Part shown: in pieces, positions 21,816 through 32,561 of the stretch
Position numbering within the stretch: position 1 is the stretch's first letter
How the letters are laid out: the number at the start of each line of letters is the position of its first letter
DNA from: Primula veris
Lineage: Eukaryota > Streptophyta > Magnoliopsida > Ericales > Primulaceae
Reading direction: 5' to 3'
Length of the DNA stretch: 64,000 nucleotides
Assembly (NCBI GenBank): GCA_963682055.1
Contig: OY821744.1
Location: 34,014,967 to 34,078,966, forward strand
The notes under the pieces: generated by a model
What the model was told of the DNA's origin: nothing
Database searches by the model: none
Seen by the model: only the letters and a program-made list of their open reading frames with translations
Made by a program: the position numbers and the translations under genes

Positions 21816-22109
21816 TTAGGGGGAAGTCGATCGGTATCGATGAGAGGGCCCGGCAGAGACATCCCTGTCCCTTAGTGTCGGGTTCCCCCTTAGCATCTCA
21901 TTCTCTTCGACTAGAGCCTGACGAGCACGTCGGCAGTAAGCCAGTTCGGATCTTAGCCAAGTTAATTCCCGAACCATCTCGGTATGGTGATAACGCATCA
22001 CCTTCAATTCCTCCTCGGCATCCCTCAACAGCCTTTGTACATGGTTATAGGAGGCTTCAAAGGCCTCCACTTGCAAAGCTAATGCTGATTGGGTGAAAGG
22101 ACCAGACAT
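21816..22109 (-). CDS. Antisense mini-gene 3, 97-aa coiled-coil protein
   Basis: ATG at 22109 (MSGPFTQSALALQVEAFEAS), followed by a charged helix (RLLRDAEEELKVMRYHH, then LAYCRRARQALVEENEMLRG), ending RYRSTSP. The shared MSGP start and helix-only layout link it to mini-gene 4. TATAAATA on the minus strand lies at 22194-22201, about 85 bp upstream of the ATG. Confidence 0.55.
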   Translation of the reverse strand: MSGPFTQSALALQVEAFEASYNHVQRLLRDAEEELKVMRYHHTEMVRELTWLRSELAYCRRARQALVEENEMLRGNPTLRDRDVSAGPSHRYRSTSP

Positions 22110-22743
22110 CTTAGGGAAATTATAAGATGAGGGTCTATATATGGGGGAAAATAATATGATGAGAAGTGTGGATGTAACCATGCTGTAAGCAGGTATTTAT
22201 AGATCAATTAGATGAGGGATGGGATTGAGAGTCGCAACCATTCGCCAATGGGTATTCAGAAGCGATGGCACTCAAAAGAAGTGACTGTTCAAGAAAAACG
22301 TTTGGATTCCCAAAAGACTCTAAAGAGCGTGAGTAATTAAAAGCCACTCCTGTTCAAGAAACGTTTGGATTCTTACCAATATTTAAAGGGGGTAAGTAAT
22401 AATGGCAGCAAAACACGCGTCATTTTTGGGAAGAGCAGCGGTTCAAATAAATATCCCAGATCTTTTGCGCAAGGCTCAAGAAAACTCTGGTGAATAAGAT
22501 TTTCTATGCACAAGGCTCAAGAAATCCTATTAGTCCCTAGATATAAAAAGTAAGAAGGTCCAATGGATAAGATCAAACGCAAGGCCCAAGAAAAGCATTA
22601 ATGAGGCCACAAGCGTGCGCAGTCAAAATAAATTGCATTGGGAAAGTAATTCAGATATAAACAAGAAAAGGAAATCTTTATTGATTGGTTGATACTTCGT
22701 TACAGAAGAAGCACAAAGAGGAAATACAATGAAAACAATAAAA
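22110..22743. other. Spacer between antisense mini-genes 2 and 3
   Basis: It contains the TATA box of mini-gene 3 and the AATAAA of mini-gene 2 (22677-22682). Short direct repeats are seen: GTTCAAGAAA...CGTTTGGATTC twice (about 22288 and 22350) and CGCAAGG(C/T)(T/C)CAAGAAAA three times (about 22470-22580). No gene. Confidence 0.55.
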
Positions 22744-23082
22744 TCATTTCATAGAAGGGCCCGCTTCGTCATTCGGCTTCCTCTTCGACCGAGCATACAC
22801 TTCCTTAAGGGCCAATTTGTAAGCCCTCTTGGAAGCAAGCTGCCTATCTCTGGAGGCCTCGAGCTCTTTGATCCGGGCACGAGCACGAATACTGTCGAGC
22901 AAAGACCTCTGGTGCTCCTTCTCTAGGGCATCCAATCGCTCGTCTAGTTCGGCGGCCCGACGAGCTTCCACCGACAGCCGGGCAACCCTCTTCTCGAGAT
23001 AACGCACCTTCTGAACTTCCTCTTCCAGACGGGCAACGTATTCAGGAAGGTTGTCACCATAGTTTTCAAGAGGAGAAGCCAT
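22744..23082 (-). CDS. Antisense mini-gene 2, 112-aa coiled-coil protein (paralog of mini-gene 1)
   Basis: ATG at 23082 (MASPLENYGDNLPEYVARLEEE) and TGA at 22744. It is almost wholly a charged helix, with the C-terminal signature SKRAYKLALKEVYARSK. That signature aligns closely with mini-gene 1 (AKRAYKLAFKELHARSK). TATAAAAG on the minus strand is at 23132-23139, 50 bp upstream of the ATG; AATAAA is at 22677-22682, about 65 bp past the stop. The function is unknown, and the coiled coil suggests self-association or partner binding. Confidence 0.62.
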   Translation of the reverse strand: MASPLENYGDNLPEYVARLEEEVQKVRYLEKRVARLSVEARRAAELDERLDALEKEHQRSLLDSIRARARIKELEASRDRQLASKRAYKLALKEVYARSKRKPNDEAGPSMK

Positions 23083-23385
23083 TTGTTCGTAAATAAAGAA
23101 TGAACTGCATAAAAAATACTGGGACAGTCCCCTTTTATAAGAAGAAACAAGGAGTAGATCAAAGGTCATCTCGAATAAATACAACCTCTTGAACTTCCCA
23201 AGAGCATTTAAGGCAAATTAACCACAGTTCCAAATCCAATTAAAGTCATCCAAAAAGACATCAAGAAGATAAACAGACAAGAACAAGGAAAAGGAAATAT
23301 TTTATTAATTCCAAAAACTTCGATTACAACTGAGGAGAAGACTCCCCATTCAAGAGAAATTACGACAGAAATTATAAAAGACTAA

Positions 23386-23706
23386 TTATTTAGAGGAAGA
23401 GCCTTCTTCATCGTCATCCGAACTCGGTTTGGACCGAGCATGCAACTCCTTGAAGGCAAGCTTATAGGCCCTTTTTGCTGCCTTCTGCTTAGCCAGATTA
23501 GCCTCGAGCTTCTTTATATGCTCATAGGCCCAATCCCGATCGGCCATCGTCACATGATGATCAGAATCCATGTCAGACAACCTTTTCTTGTAGTTTGAAA
23601 CCTTGGCCACGAGTTTCTTATTCGCGGTACGAGATTTCTTGATTTCCGTTTCTAAATATGAAATATAATTAAAAGAGCTCTCACCAGTAGAACCAGAAGA
23701 AGCCAT
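23386..23706 (-). CDS. Antisense mini-gene 1, 106-aa coiled-coil protein (paralog of mini-gene 2)
   Basis: ATG at 23706 (MASSGSTGESSFNYISYLE). A basic heptad-like helix follows, then AKRAYKLAFKELHARSK and an acidic/Ser tail (DDDEEGSSSK). TATAAAGG on the minus strand is at 23759-23766, about 53 bp upstream; AATAAA is at 23301-23306, 80 bp after the stop. It is a complete small transcription unit about 240 bp inside the 3' LTR. Confidence 0.62.
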   Translation of the reverse strand: MASSGSTGESSFNYISYLETEIKKSRTANKKLVAKVSNYKKRLSDMDSDHHVTMADRDWAYEHIKKLEANLAKQKAAKRAYKLAFKELHARSKPSSDDDEEGSSSK

Positions 23707-23949
23707 TATGTCACGGGCAAATTAGTATTAAAATGCCTAATTATGGAGGGAGCACACCCCTTTATAGGAGTTTTCCTCGAAGAAAGATATTAGGATAGGA
23801 AACATTAAATGTGCCCCCCTGGAAACCGTCACGAGTCTATTGCGTTTCTCGATGAAGCATTGGGAAAAACAAGACCGAAGTAACGTTCTCGACAAACCGA
23901 ACATGACTCCCCCGACATGGAAACCACGCCGAGGAAGTCAGGGAACACT

Positions 23950-24518
23950 TGATAGAACATAAAAATCAGACCCGAATATTTTATTCGGGTCATAATCAAC
24001 CCACTTTATAAATGGGTACCCAACGCTTAAATGGGTCATCTCATACTTTTTATAGGAATTGAGGTGTTACTACCAAAAGCCCAAGCCCAATCAAAAGGGG
24101 ACCCATGTCTGAAAAATCTCTGGGATGAAGACATTTGTCAATATCCTAGAATGCGCAGTTGCCTATAAATAGCCAACTACCCCTCCTAGAAAAGGACCCA
24201 GAAAATCTATCCAAAAAATATAGAGAGAAGTTCAGAAAAGAGAGAAACTAACCAAAACATATCACTTCGAGAAATAAACCGAGAAAAGACAGCCGAGCAC
24301 CGAATAAAAGAGGAGAAAGATCAAGACGAGAGATTAAATAGTTATATCGAGCATAATTGTAAAACCGAAATACTAATCCGAGCAAATGTAATAGTCCGAA
24401 CAAGGACAATAATCCGAGCAATAATAAAGATCAGGAAGTATCATTTATTCGCGGTTGATTTATCATTATATCATTGTTGAAAAGCCTAACGCGACCGACC
24501 AAAGTTATGGCTTTATCA
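23950..24518 (+). repeat. 3' LTR
   Basis: The LTR is 569 bp, TGATAGAACA...GGCTTTATCA, with TATAAATA at 24164-24171. It differs from the 5' LTR at six sites. The polypurine tract just upstream is weak (GAGGAAGTCAGGGAA). Confidence 0.95.
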
Positions 24519-24523
24519 CAATC

Positions 24524-26038
24524 ATACAAAATAAAAATCAACAGAGTACCCCAATCAAACCCTATATTTTAACAACATTAGTAAACGATTTCATAATTGT
24601 TACCCAATTCTTTAATTAAAAACAAGTAAACCCTATGTAAAATAGGTGAATGTAATTTTGTATATATATATAGATCACCTGAGAATGATATATAACTCGT
24701 GTATGTAGTGAGAGAAAGACATGAGGGCAAAAAGTGTTTTTTATTATTATGAAAACTAAATTAAACTTTACAAATCAGTCTTGTATTGTATCTTTCTCTC
24801 AAGGAGTTAGAAGTGCAATATTTTAAATATAAATGTTTTGTCACATATACATATAATAAGTAGGAGACAAAAAAGGAAACACCAATTTATTTGAAGATTT
24901 GACCTAATAATATTTGATTAGAGAGCAAGACACTGTGGCTGTATATACGGGTTCAAAAAAATTGTACAATTACTATAATACATGTATCAATACATTCCAA
25001 TAATTATTTTTGAAAGAAAATCCACACACAATTTATTTTGGAATAAATGTATAAATTAGTGTAAATTAAACATTAAATATTAGAAAAATTGTCTAAAACA
25101 ATATTATGTCTAAATGTTTTAAAATTTGAATACAATATAATATAAAATCTTATAAATTTACGGAATAAGTTGTGAAAATTTAAAATTTGAGTGAAAATAA
25201 GCAAGGAAGCACGGAAGGGCCGGGATAGAAAATAGGGGATAAAAGATTTGGACTCTGTATATACCTACACATATTCGGCCAGAAAATCATGTTTTTCTCC
25301 AATTAAAGATGTTTAGGATAGTAATATACGCCCAAATTATAAAAAAAAAAATGAAGTGAAAATAATAATAAATTATACCAAATTCTTTAAGAATCAGGGG
25401 AAACATTTGTATTCCTTTGTTAATATTTTAAGAACCACAATAAAAATATCATTAATTATTGAACTGAAACTATGATAATCATGGTTTTGTAATGGCTTAT
25501 GAAATATTTTAGTCATCGTTTCACTTTTCAGTTTTTTTAGTCAATAATATCTTTCTTATGTATGATATGATTATTCTCCTTCTTTTATCTAAGTGGTGGC
25601 CAGTACAAGTACGTAATGAGCCAATGCAGGATTATAACGAATGTTATATAAAGAAACATAAACTTGGTTACTGGGACAAAACACTAGCCAAGGGAAGAAC
25701 ATCAATAAGACTTTCGTAGCACAATCCGCTACCTAGAGTCAAAGCAAAGCGGAAAACAAATTAACTAACACGTCTCCGGTTGAGTGAAAAAAAACTACAA
25801 CTAAGAATACGTTGTACAATGTGGAGTATAACTACAAAGCGAAACCAATATCCTAATTGTAGTAATGGCCTATCCTAAAAGCATCATACAATTTTGGCGC
25901 AAACGAAAGCATTTATTGAAGTCCCGATAGTTTTTACTATTCTATGTACTTGTATACGGATCAGTGCGAGTAGCATTTCTCAATTTTTCAAAGCCTTCAA
26001 TGGCCCTTGATCATACCTACTTATCATCATCATCTCAC
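24524..26038. other. Intergenic, AT-rich, no gene seen
   Basis: I looked on the minus strand for the missing upstream exons of the RING gene and found none. There are only short AT-rich frames. Confidence 0.6.
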
Positions 26039-26048
26039 AGCCGAAACT

Positions 26049-26295
26049 AGGGCCGGGCGAAAACCCGAAAAAACGGAACCGAACCAAAAAAGACAGAAAC
26101 CGAAAAACCGAAACTTTTTCGGGTCGGTTTTGGTTTACAATAAAACCGAACCGAAAAATACCGAAAAACCGAAAAATAACCGAAACCGGACCGAAAAAAC
26201 CCGGTTCAACCGAAACCGAAAAAAACCGAACCGAAAAATCGATTCGATTTCGGTTTCAGTTTTGCCAAAAACCGAACCAGACCGAACTCAGCCCT
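26049..26295. mobile_element. CCGAAA-rich TIR element, copy B
   Basis: The ends read AGGGCCGGGC and CTCAGCCCT with an interior of CCGAAA words, as in copy A. It is flanked by a perfect 10-bp duplication AGCCGAAACT (26039-26048 and 26296-26305). This is the second copy with a clean duplication, which supports true transposition. Confidence 0.75.
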
Positions 26296-26852
26296 AGCCG
26301 AAACTAGTTTTCAGCAAAACCATGTGGCCACTGCACCACCTTAGCCGTGGCATGAAGCTTATAGCTCTAGCTCGGTCCGACTTGGTCCCGTACATGAAGA
26401 TTGTACAGTGTTTGGCTATTTAATTAAATTTCGCTTTTAAATACTCCAAATTACCATTATTTATCTTTAATGTTGCTTGTCTAGCTCTACTACACTTCCG
26501 ATTCATAATTTCTTGATCTAACTCGATATAAATTAACCAAATATCCCTCAACGAGTCTATGCATGAGAGTAACAGAATGTGTGTCAAAAAATTTATTCTT
26601 ATATGAGATAATTAATGTTAAGGGTATTCAACTTTCAGCTCATTTCGATTTACTATACTCAACTATCAATTTTTTGATTTAGTATACTGTACTAAATGAA
26701 AACTTTCGATTTAGTATATTCCGTCCAAATTAACCGTTAAATAGTGACGTCAGCTAACGTTTTCCGTCCAAATTGAAGGGCAAAATGGTCTTTTTACCTA
26801 CTAAAAAAAAAAAAAAAAACTAAATTAACTAAAACAAAGAAAACAGCAGCGC

Positions 26853-26912
26853 ATGGGACTCGAACCCAGACCTCCCAGTCAAAGTGGAACGCTTTTAACC
26901 ACTTGGCCACCA
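26853..26912 (-). other. tRNA-like module (A and B box) in left arm
   Basis: The minus strand reads TGGCCAAGTGGTTAAAAG (A-box-like) and GGGTTCGAGTCCCATG (B box) about 30 bp apart. It is tRNA-derived but lacks a good full cloverleaf. Transcription, if any, would run leftwards out of the element. Confidence 0.5.
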
Positions 26913-27865
26913 ATACTTTTATTATAGTTAAAGCGTTATATATATATATACTCTATCTGTGTATAGATGTGTATATATACACTTTGGGACTGATTTCGTA
27001 AATTTTAGAAAATTCAAATTTTATTTTTGTTTCATTTTGGTCCTTACATTTTCAAAAAAATAGTTTAAAATTACAACAAAATAAAAAAAAACACAAAAAA
27101 ATTATAAAAATATAAAAAAATATAAAAAATAACAAAAATAACAAAAAATTATAAAAAAAATTATAAAAAAATTAAAAAATTAAAAATATAAAAAATCACA
27201 AAAAATCACAAAAAATATAAAAAAATCACAAAAAACACACAAAAAACACACAAAAATTATAAAAATCATAAAAAAATATAAAAAATCACAAAAAATCACA
27301 AAAAATATAAAAAATCACAAAAAATATAAAAAATCACAAAAAATCACAAAAAAATTATAAAAATCATAAAAAAATATAAAAAATCACAAAAAATCACAAA
27401 AAATATAAAAAAATATAAAAAATCACAAAAAAATTTTTGTGATTTTTTATATTTTTTGTGATTTTTTGTGATCTTTTATATTTTTTTATGATTTTTATAA
27501 TTTTTTTGTGTTTTTTTTTATTTTTTGTGATTTTTTGTGATTTTTTATATTTTTTGTGATTTTTTGTGATTTTTTATATTTTTAATTTTTTAATTTTTTA
27601 ATTTTTTTATAATTTTTTTTATAATTTTTTGTTATTTTTGTTATTTTTTATATTTTTTATGATTTTTATAATTTTTTTGTGTTTTTTTTTATTTTGTTGT
27701 AATTTTAAACTATTTTTTTGAAAATGTAAGGACCAAAATGAAACAAAAATAAAATTTGAATTTTCTAAAATTTACGAAATCAGTCCCAAAGTGTATATAT
27801 ACACATCTATACACAGATAGAGTATATATATATATATATAACGCTATTACTATAATAAAAGTATT

Positions 27866-27924
27866 GGTGGCCAAGTGGTTAAAAGCTGTCCACTTTGACT
27901 GGGAGGTCTGGGTTCGAGTCCCAT
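27866..27924 (+). other. tRNA-like module (A and B box) in right arm
   Basis: This is the mirror copy of the left-arm module: GGCCAAGTGGTTAAAAGC and GGGTTCGAGTCCC. It points rightwards out of the element, towards NAA20 about 760 bp away. Confidence 0.5.
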
Positions 27925-28400
27925 GTTTTAGTTAATTTAGTTTTTTTTTTTTTTTAGTAGGTAAAAAGACCATTTTGCCCTTCAATTTGGACGGAAAATT
28001 AGTACAGTATACTAAATCAAAAAATTGATAGTTGAGTATAGTAAATCGAAATGAGCTGAAAGTTGAATACGCTTAACATTAATTATCTCTTCTTATATTA
28101 TTACCCATCTTTTAATCCACCATTCGGATTGAACATGTGAGCCATTTGCCATTCACGTTGTTATCGTTTATCAAGAACGTATACCGAATTTTTTGGTTCG
28201 GTAATGACATAAAAATTCTCAAACCAAACTAGTTTGTATAATATCGGTATATAATCAAAAAGTTCGGTATCGAACCGATGACAGCCTAAACTACCCTTCA
28301 ACACGACTTTGTTGACGGTTCATTTGCATCTTCGTATCCACCGTTACTCTATTAAACGGTACCTCATAATGATTTTTTTACTTTATTAGCAGTAGTCAAT

Positions 28401-28620
28401 GCTGGGCGAAAACCCAAAAAAAACCCAACCGAACCTAAAAACCGAAATCGAAAAACCAAAAAAAATTCGGATCGGATTTCGGTTTATAATAAAACCGAAC
28501 CGAAAAAACCGAAAAAACCGAAAAAACAAAAAATAATTGAAAACAAACCGAAAACCTCCGATCCGATTCCGTCGAAAAAAAAAAAACGAACCTAAAAAAG
28601 TTATCGGTTTCGGTTTTGTG
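28401..28620. repeat. CCGAAA-rich element, copy C (degenerate)
   Basis: It starts GCTGGGCGAAAACCC and continues as AACCGAA/CCGAAAAA words. The right terminus has decayed. It ends about 70 bp before the NAA20 start codon, so it may overlap the core promoter or 5' leader. Confidence 0.6.
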
Positions 28621-28687
28621 GGAACAGTACAGAATATTAGGGTTCTAATTTCATCCTAAATATATATATATTTAGAGAGAGAGAGAG

Positions 28688-31600
28688 ATGACGACTATCC
28701 GGAGATTTTGCTGCAACGATCTTCTCCGATTCGCACCAGTAAATCTCGATCATCTTACCGAAACGGTAATTTATTTATTTTTAACTCACCTCCCAATTTT
28801 TTCTCATATTTTTGTATATATATATTGTTATATATACACACACACACACACGATATATTTAATGCTAATTGTTTTTTTTAACAGTTCAATATGTCATTTT
28901 ACATGACATATCTTGCGAGATGGCCCGATTACTTCAACGTAGCTGAAGCTCCCGGAAACCGAGTCATGGGTTACAGTGAGTTGTTTATTACCTCTTATTT
29001 TTTTAAAATTTTATTATCTGGGTATATGTGTAGAAATACGTTAAATAGGAAATTTGTTTTAGTAGAAAATGTCGCAATTGAAATATATATGTTTAGGCAC
29101 TTAGGACTTAAGAACATAGTTAAAGCTAATCATGTGAACGGGATTATCTGTGTCGTATTAGCGTAAATCGGTAAATGTGATTTTTTTTGGTTTCAGAATA
29201 TATATGCTAATCTAGGTGGAGACTATCGGAGCCGCATCACCCCCCCCCCCCCCCCCCCCCACCCCACCCCACCCCACATCAGCGTTCGTTTTTACTATTT
29301 TTTGTTAAAAATAATTTTTTCGCACCCGCCATATATTTATTACTAGTACTTTCTGGCTTCGCCCCTTATAAGGATGTCGTACATAAATGAGAAATTTGTT
29401 TTAGAGAGCTTATTTAGGTAGCGTAAATGGGATTTATTTTACCCTTAGTCCACTTTTGAAATTAATCCGGGCTTGCCCTGTATCCTAAATTTTAAGGGTT
29501 TGTCAAAAACGGTCGGGTGTTTCACCTTGTTTACTGGGAATGGTCTGGTCATAGATGACGGTTATTCTACCATATCGGGTGAGGGACGTAATTGAGAAAT
29601 GTTGTCTAGAAAATCCAAGGAAAATCGAAAGTGGCGTTGTTATCGAGATTTAATTAAAGAATGCGGTATGATTGTATAAGTAAAGCAAATACGTTAATAT
29701 GTTTTCCAAATAAAATTACTTCTTGTGTCATTACATATTTACATGCAATATTGATATCTGGAAAAGATGATATTTAACTGTGAATTATACATTGCGTTCA
29801 TGAGTTTCCTAGTTGCAAGCTGTTCATATACAGTGGTTCTCTTAGTGGTTAGCAAGCTGGGTTTATGCTTCGGAGTTAAGTTATGCATTTGAGTGTTCCT
29901 CTTTGATACTGAGTCATTGACCATACATTCTGGTTTTAGAGCAAAGAGATTGGTATATCACGGCGACGAGGCATGAGAAATGTAGGCATATAGGAGTAAG
30001 ATTTAAAAAGTACAGGGGAAACAAGAATTGATGATAAAATATTTAAATGATTGATATGCGAGTCTGCTTGAAAACAAATACTAGACTATTGTTTTAGCAG
30101 ATGTTTCATTACAAACGTATCAGTATTTCTTATTGATAACAGTTTTTTTAGTAATATATATAAATAGTGTTACCATGCTTGTTATTAGAATGATTTCTGT
30201 TAGTTCCGAGGCGTATAAAAAACGATTTCCTTGAAGTACCAGTAGTTAAGAGTTTCCAAATTGAATAATGGTATTTTGGGGAAAAGGAGATTCCGAGTGT
30301 GGGCGAGTTTTGTGCTAGATTAATGTTGAAAATTTGGAGCTATTGTTTTATAATTCTAAATTATATCACCAGAAAGTTGATTTCGTCGTCAATTTATATG
30401 ATAATCCTTGTCAGATTTAGAATGTTGTAATAAGCCTTGGGATACTTTGTCAAATTGCATTGTGCCTTTTTGTATGCTGTTGTTGGATAGTTGCTTCATC
30501 TACAACGCAATACTGTAGTCTCGCTTGCGTTAAGATTGCCTGACCTCAACTCTGTTTAAGTTGAAAACGTCTTTTGGATGAATCCAAACAGGACTGATAG
30601 AGTATCATAATGTGGGGGTATTGTATTCATAGTGCAGGTGATACTTTTTCCTGATAGGATGGTTGTGGGCCGTGTCATCTGAAATATCATAGTAGGATTT
30701 AGAAATCACCTTTCCAATATTAATCATTAAAGTAAGTGGACAATGATTTGCCTCACATGTAAGTGTGATATCTGGCGGCTTTCTTTCTACCACGCACATA
30801 TTTGCCTTCTTGGGACTAACAATATTCAAAGAGCATGTATAAGTAACGTGGCAATGTAAGACCAGTTTTCTTAATTTTCTCATCCATGGCTTTCAATCCT
30901 TTTGCATCTTATTTTTCTTCCTATTATGAGTAGTTCAGCTTTACAGGTGTGTTTAGCATGTTTTGGTGGTTACTTTTGCAGTTATGGGAAAAGTTGAAGG
31001 TCAAGGTGAATCCTGGCATGGTCATGTAACAGCAGTGACTGTTTCTCCTGAATATCGTCGGCAACAATTGGCCAAGAAACTTATGAACATGCTTGAAGAT
31101 ATTAGTGACAAGATGTAAGAAGTCAAATTTGTTTCAGTTTGCAACTTGTTAGTTTGTTAATTACATGGAATACAGGTATTTTTCATATCGGTGTTGGTTA
31201 TTAACCAAACTGTTGTGAATTCCCTTTATTTTGGATTGCAGATATAGTTATCAGTTATCACCATCCGTAATATGTTATGACTCAATAACTCATAAAACTT
31301 AACTTTGGCGAGTGTCCTTCACCGTGGTTGTTGTATATCGTCCATCTGAATCATAAGTAGTTGATTTCAGCATTAGAACTTTGTCTTGCATGTTGTATAA
31401 TTACCTTTCTTAGAGGTATGAGTTTCAACATTTTTTTACCCTTGTGTTTGTGATTAAGCACCTCAGTTTCTTTTTGTCTTACATGTCCAGTGTTGGGTTT
31501 GAAACTTGTTCATCAATTGGGTCTGCTTTTTGGTACTAACAGGCCTTCTTATTTTGTAGTGATAAAGCGTACTTTGTGGACCTCTTTGTGAGAGCTTCTA

Positions 31601-32561
31601 ACACCCCGGCTATAAAGATGTATGAAAAGGTATGTGTAATATCTCCCTCTCCATTTTTTTTTCTCCTTTTCTGTTCTCTCACGTGGTTGTGTTTTTCTAA
31701 CTCTAATGTGACAGTATTCAGAATTTGTGTTACTGGTCTGGAAAACTTTCCTATGCCAAACATGAAACATGACTTCTATTAAACTTAATTGTCAATGTGT
31801 TGGTGCAATATTGTATCTCTAACTCTTATCTCAACTTTTGCTTTCTGGGAGTTGTACTCCTCTCCCCTGCATTGACATAATTTCTTCGCAATTTCTATAT
31901 GATTACTTCGATAGAATAATATATAATTCGAGTAAAGGAGTAGCTTTACGCTTTTTTCCAAGTTCTGAATGAACCGTCGTAGCCTTTGAAGTACCAAGTT
32001 AACTGTTAACCAGAACCACTAGTAGAACTATCCCAGTATATTCAATCTAGCACCTAGGCCCTAAACCTGAGGTATCTCTATCCAACTTTTATCGTTACCT
32101 CCACTTACATGTGCTTTCTGTGGTATTGTTGTTTAATCTTTTGAAGAATAATTTATTTGCTATAAATTCTTCTGAGAGAGAATGATGTGATTCCTACTAG
32201 TTAGTACTTTAGTATTTGCTCAATTTCGGTGTATTTTCTTTTTACATAACAAACATGAAAAAAGGTGGTGTGTCTAATTCGAGACATCCTCATTCTCTTT
32301 AACTTGTTACTTTTCAGCTCGATTACGTGATATACAGACGGGTCCTGCGCTATTATTCAGGCGAGGAAGATGGTTTAGGTTAGTCTACAGTATCTAAAGG
32401 CTGAAATTGCATAATTTACTATTTTCTTTTACGTTTACCATCTCTAAACCTTTCCTTCTTCTTTTTCAGATATGAGGAAGGCATTGTCTCGAGATGTCGA
32501 GAAGAAATCAATAATTCCTCTGAAAAGGCCAATTACCCCAGACGAATTGGAGTATGATTAG
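28688..32561 (+). CDS. NAA20: N-alpha-acetyltransferase 20, NatB catalytic subunit
   Basis: It transfers acetyl from acetyl-CoA to the N-terminus of nascent proteins starting Met-Asp, Met-Glu, Met-Asn or Met-Gln, acting with NAA25 at the ribosome. Six exons join in frame: 28688-28765, 28885-28975, 30982-31114, 31560-31629, 32318-32378 and 32470-32561, giving 174 residues, the usual length. The start MTTIRRFCCNDLLRF and the WPDYF motif are typical of NAA20. The acetyl-CoA loop is in exon 3 (PEYRRQQLAKKL, an RxxxxGxA-type site with Q for G), and the GNAT fold ends with NTPAIKMYEK. The end LKRPITPDELEYD is conserved. All introns are GT-AG. Intron 2 (2 kb) contains a poly(C) tract. No defect is seen. 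Confidence 0.97.
29240..29276 (+). repeat. Poly(C) tract with CCCCA repeats in NAA20 intron 2
   Basis: There are 21 consecutive C (29240-29260) followed by three ACCCC units. The G-rich strand could form a quadruplex. The nearby CTGGCTTCGCCCCTTAT (about 29351) also occurs at 40569, so the tract probably lies in an old dispersed repeat. Confidence 0.85.

Larger units (their letters stand above)
7027..24518 (+). mobile_element. Tat-lineage Ty3/gypsy LTR retrotransposon, 17.5 kb
   Basis: The element has two 569-bp LTRs (7027-7595 and 23950-24518) that differ at six positions, about 1.1 percent. It is flanked by the 5-bp target duplication CAATC (7022-7026 and 24519-24523). LTR ends are TGATA...TATCA on the right copy; the left copy begins TAATA. 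Behind the left LTR comes a tRNA-Asp-like primer binding site, then gag, protease, RT, RNase H, a second archaeal-type RNase H and integrase in one frame. The second RNase H and the lack of a chromodomain place it in the Tat group. The 10.4 kb after pol holds a minisatellite and antisense genes. The six LTR differences suggest an insertion well under one million years old under commonly used plant rates. It inserted about 400 bp upstream of the last readable exon of the RING gene. Confidence 0.95.
26605..28089. mobile_element. 1,485-bp foldback element with about 0.7-kb inverted arms and 9-bp TSD
   Basis: The left end GAGATAATTAATGTTAAG is repeated in inverse at the right end (CTTAACATTAATTATCTC). 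The inverted match continues inward to a centre near 27434. Both sides carry the duplication TTCTTATAT (26596-26604 and 28090-28098). The right arm lacks about 69 bp (after GTACTAA) and about 17 bp (beside the tRNA-like part) present in the left arm. The central 600 bp is made of AAAAATCACAAAAAATATAA words and their complement. No transposase is encoded. A 9-bp duplication fits Mutator-like foldback/MITE elements; the family is inferred. Confidence 0.85.

Noticed and set aside
21264..21862. Leu/Phe/Ser-rich minus-strand ORFs that look like membrane proteins
   Set aside because: They come from a purine-rich low-complexity stretch and have no conserved motif.
26853..26912. Functional tRNA gene
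   Set aside because: A and B boxes are present but the acceptor and anticodon arms do not pair well, and it lies in a transposon arm.
27060..27710. AAAAATCACAAAA repeat as an independent satellite
   Set aside because: It is the inner part of the two inverted arms of the foldback element.
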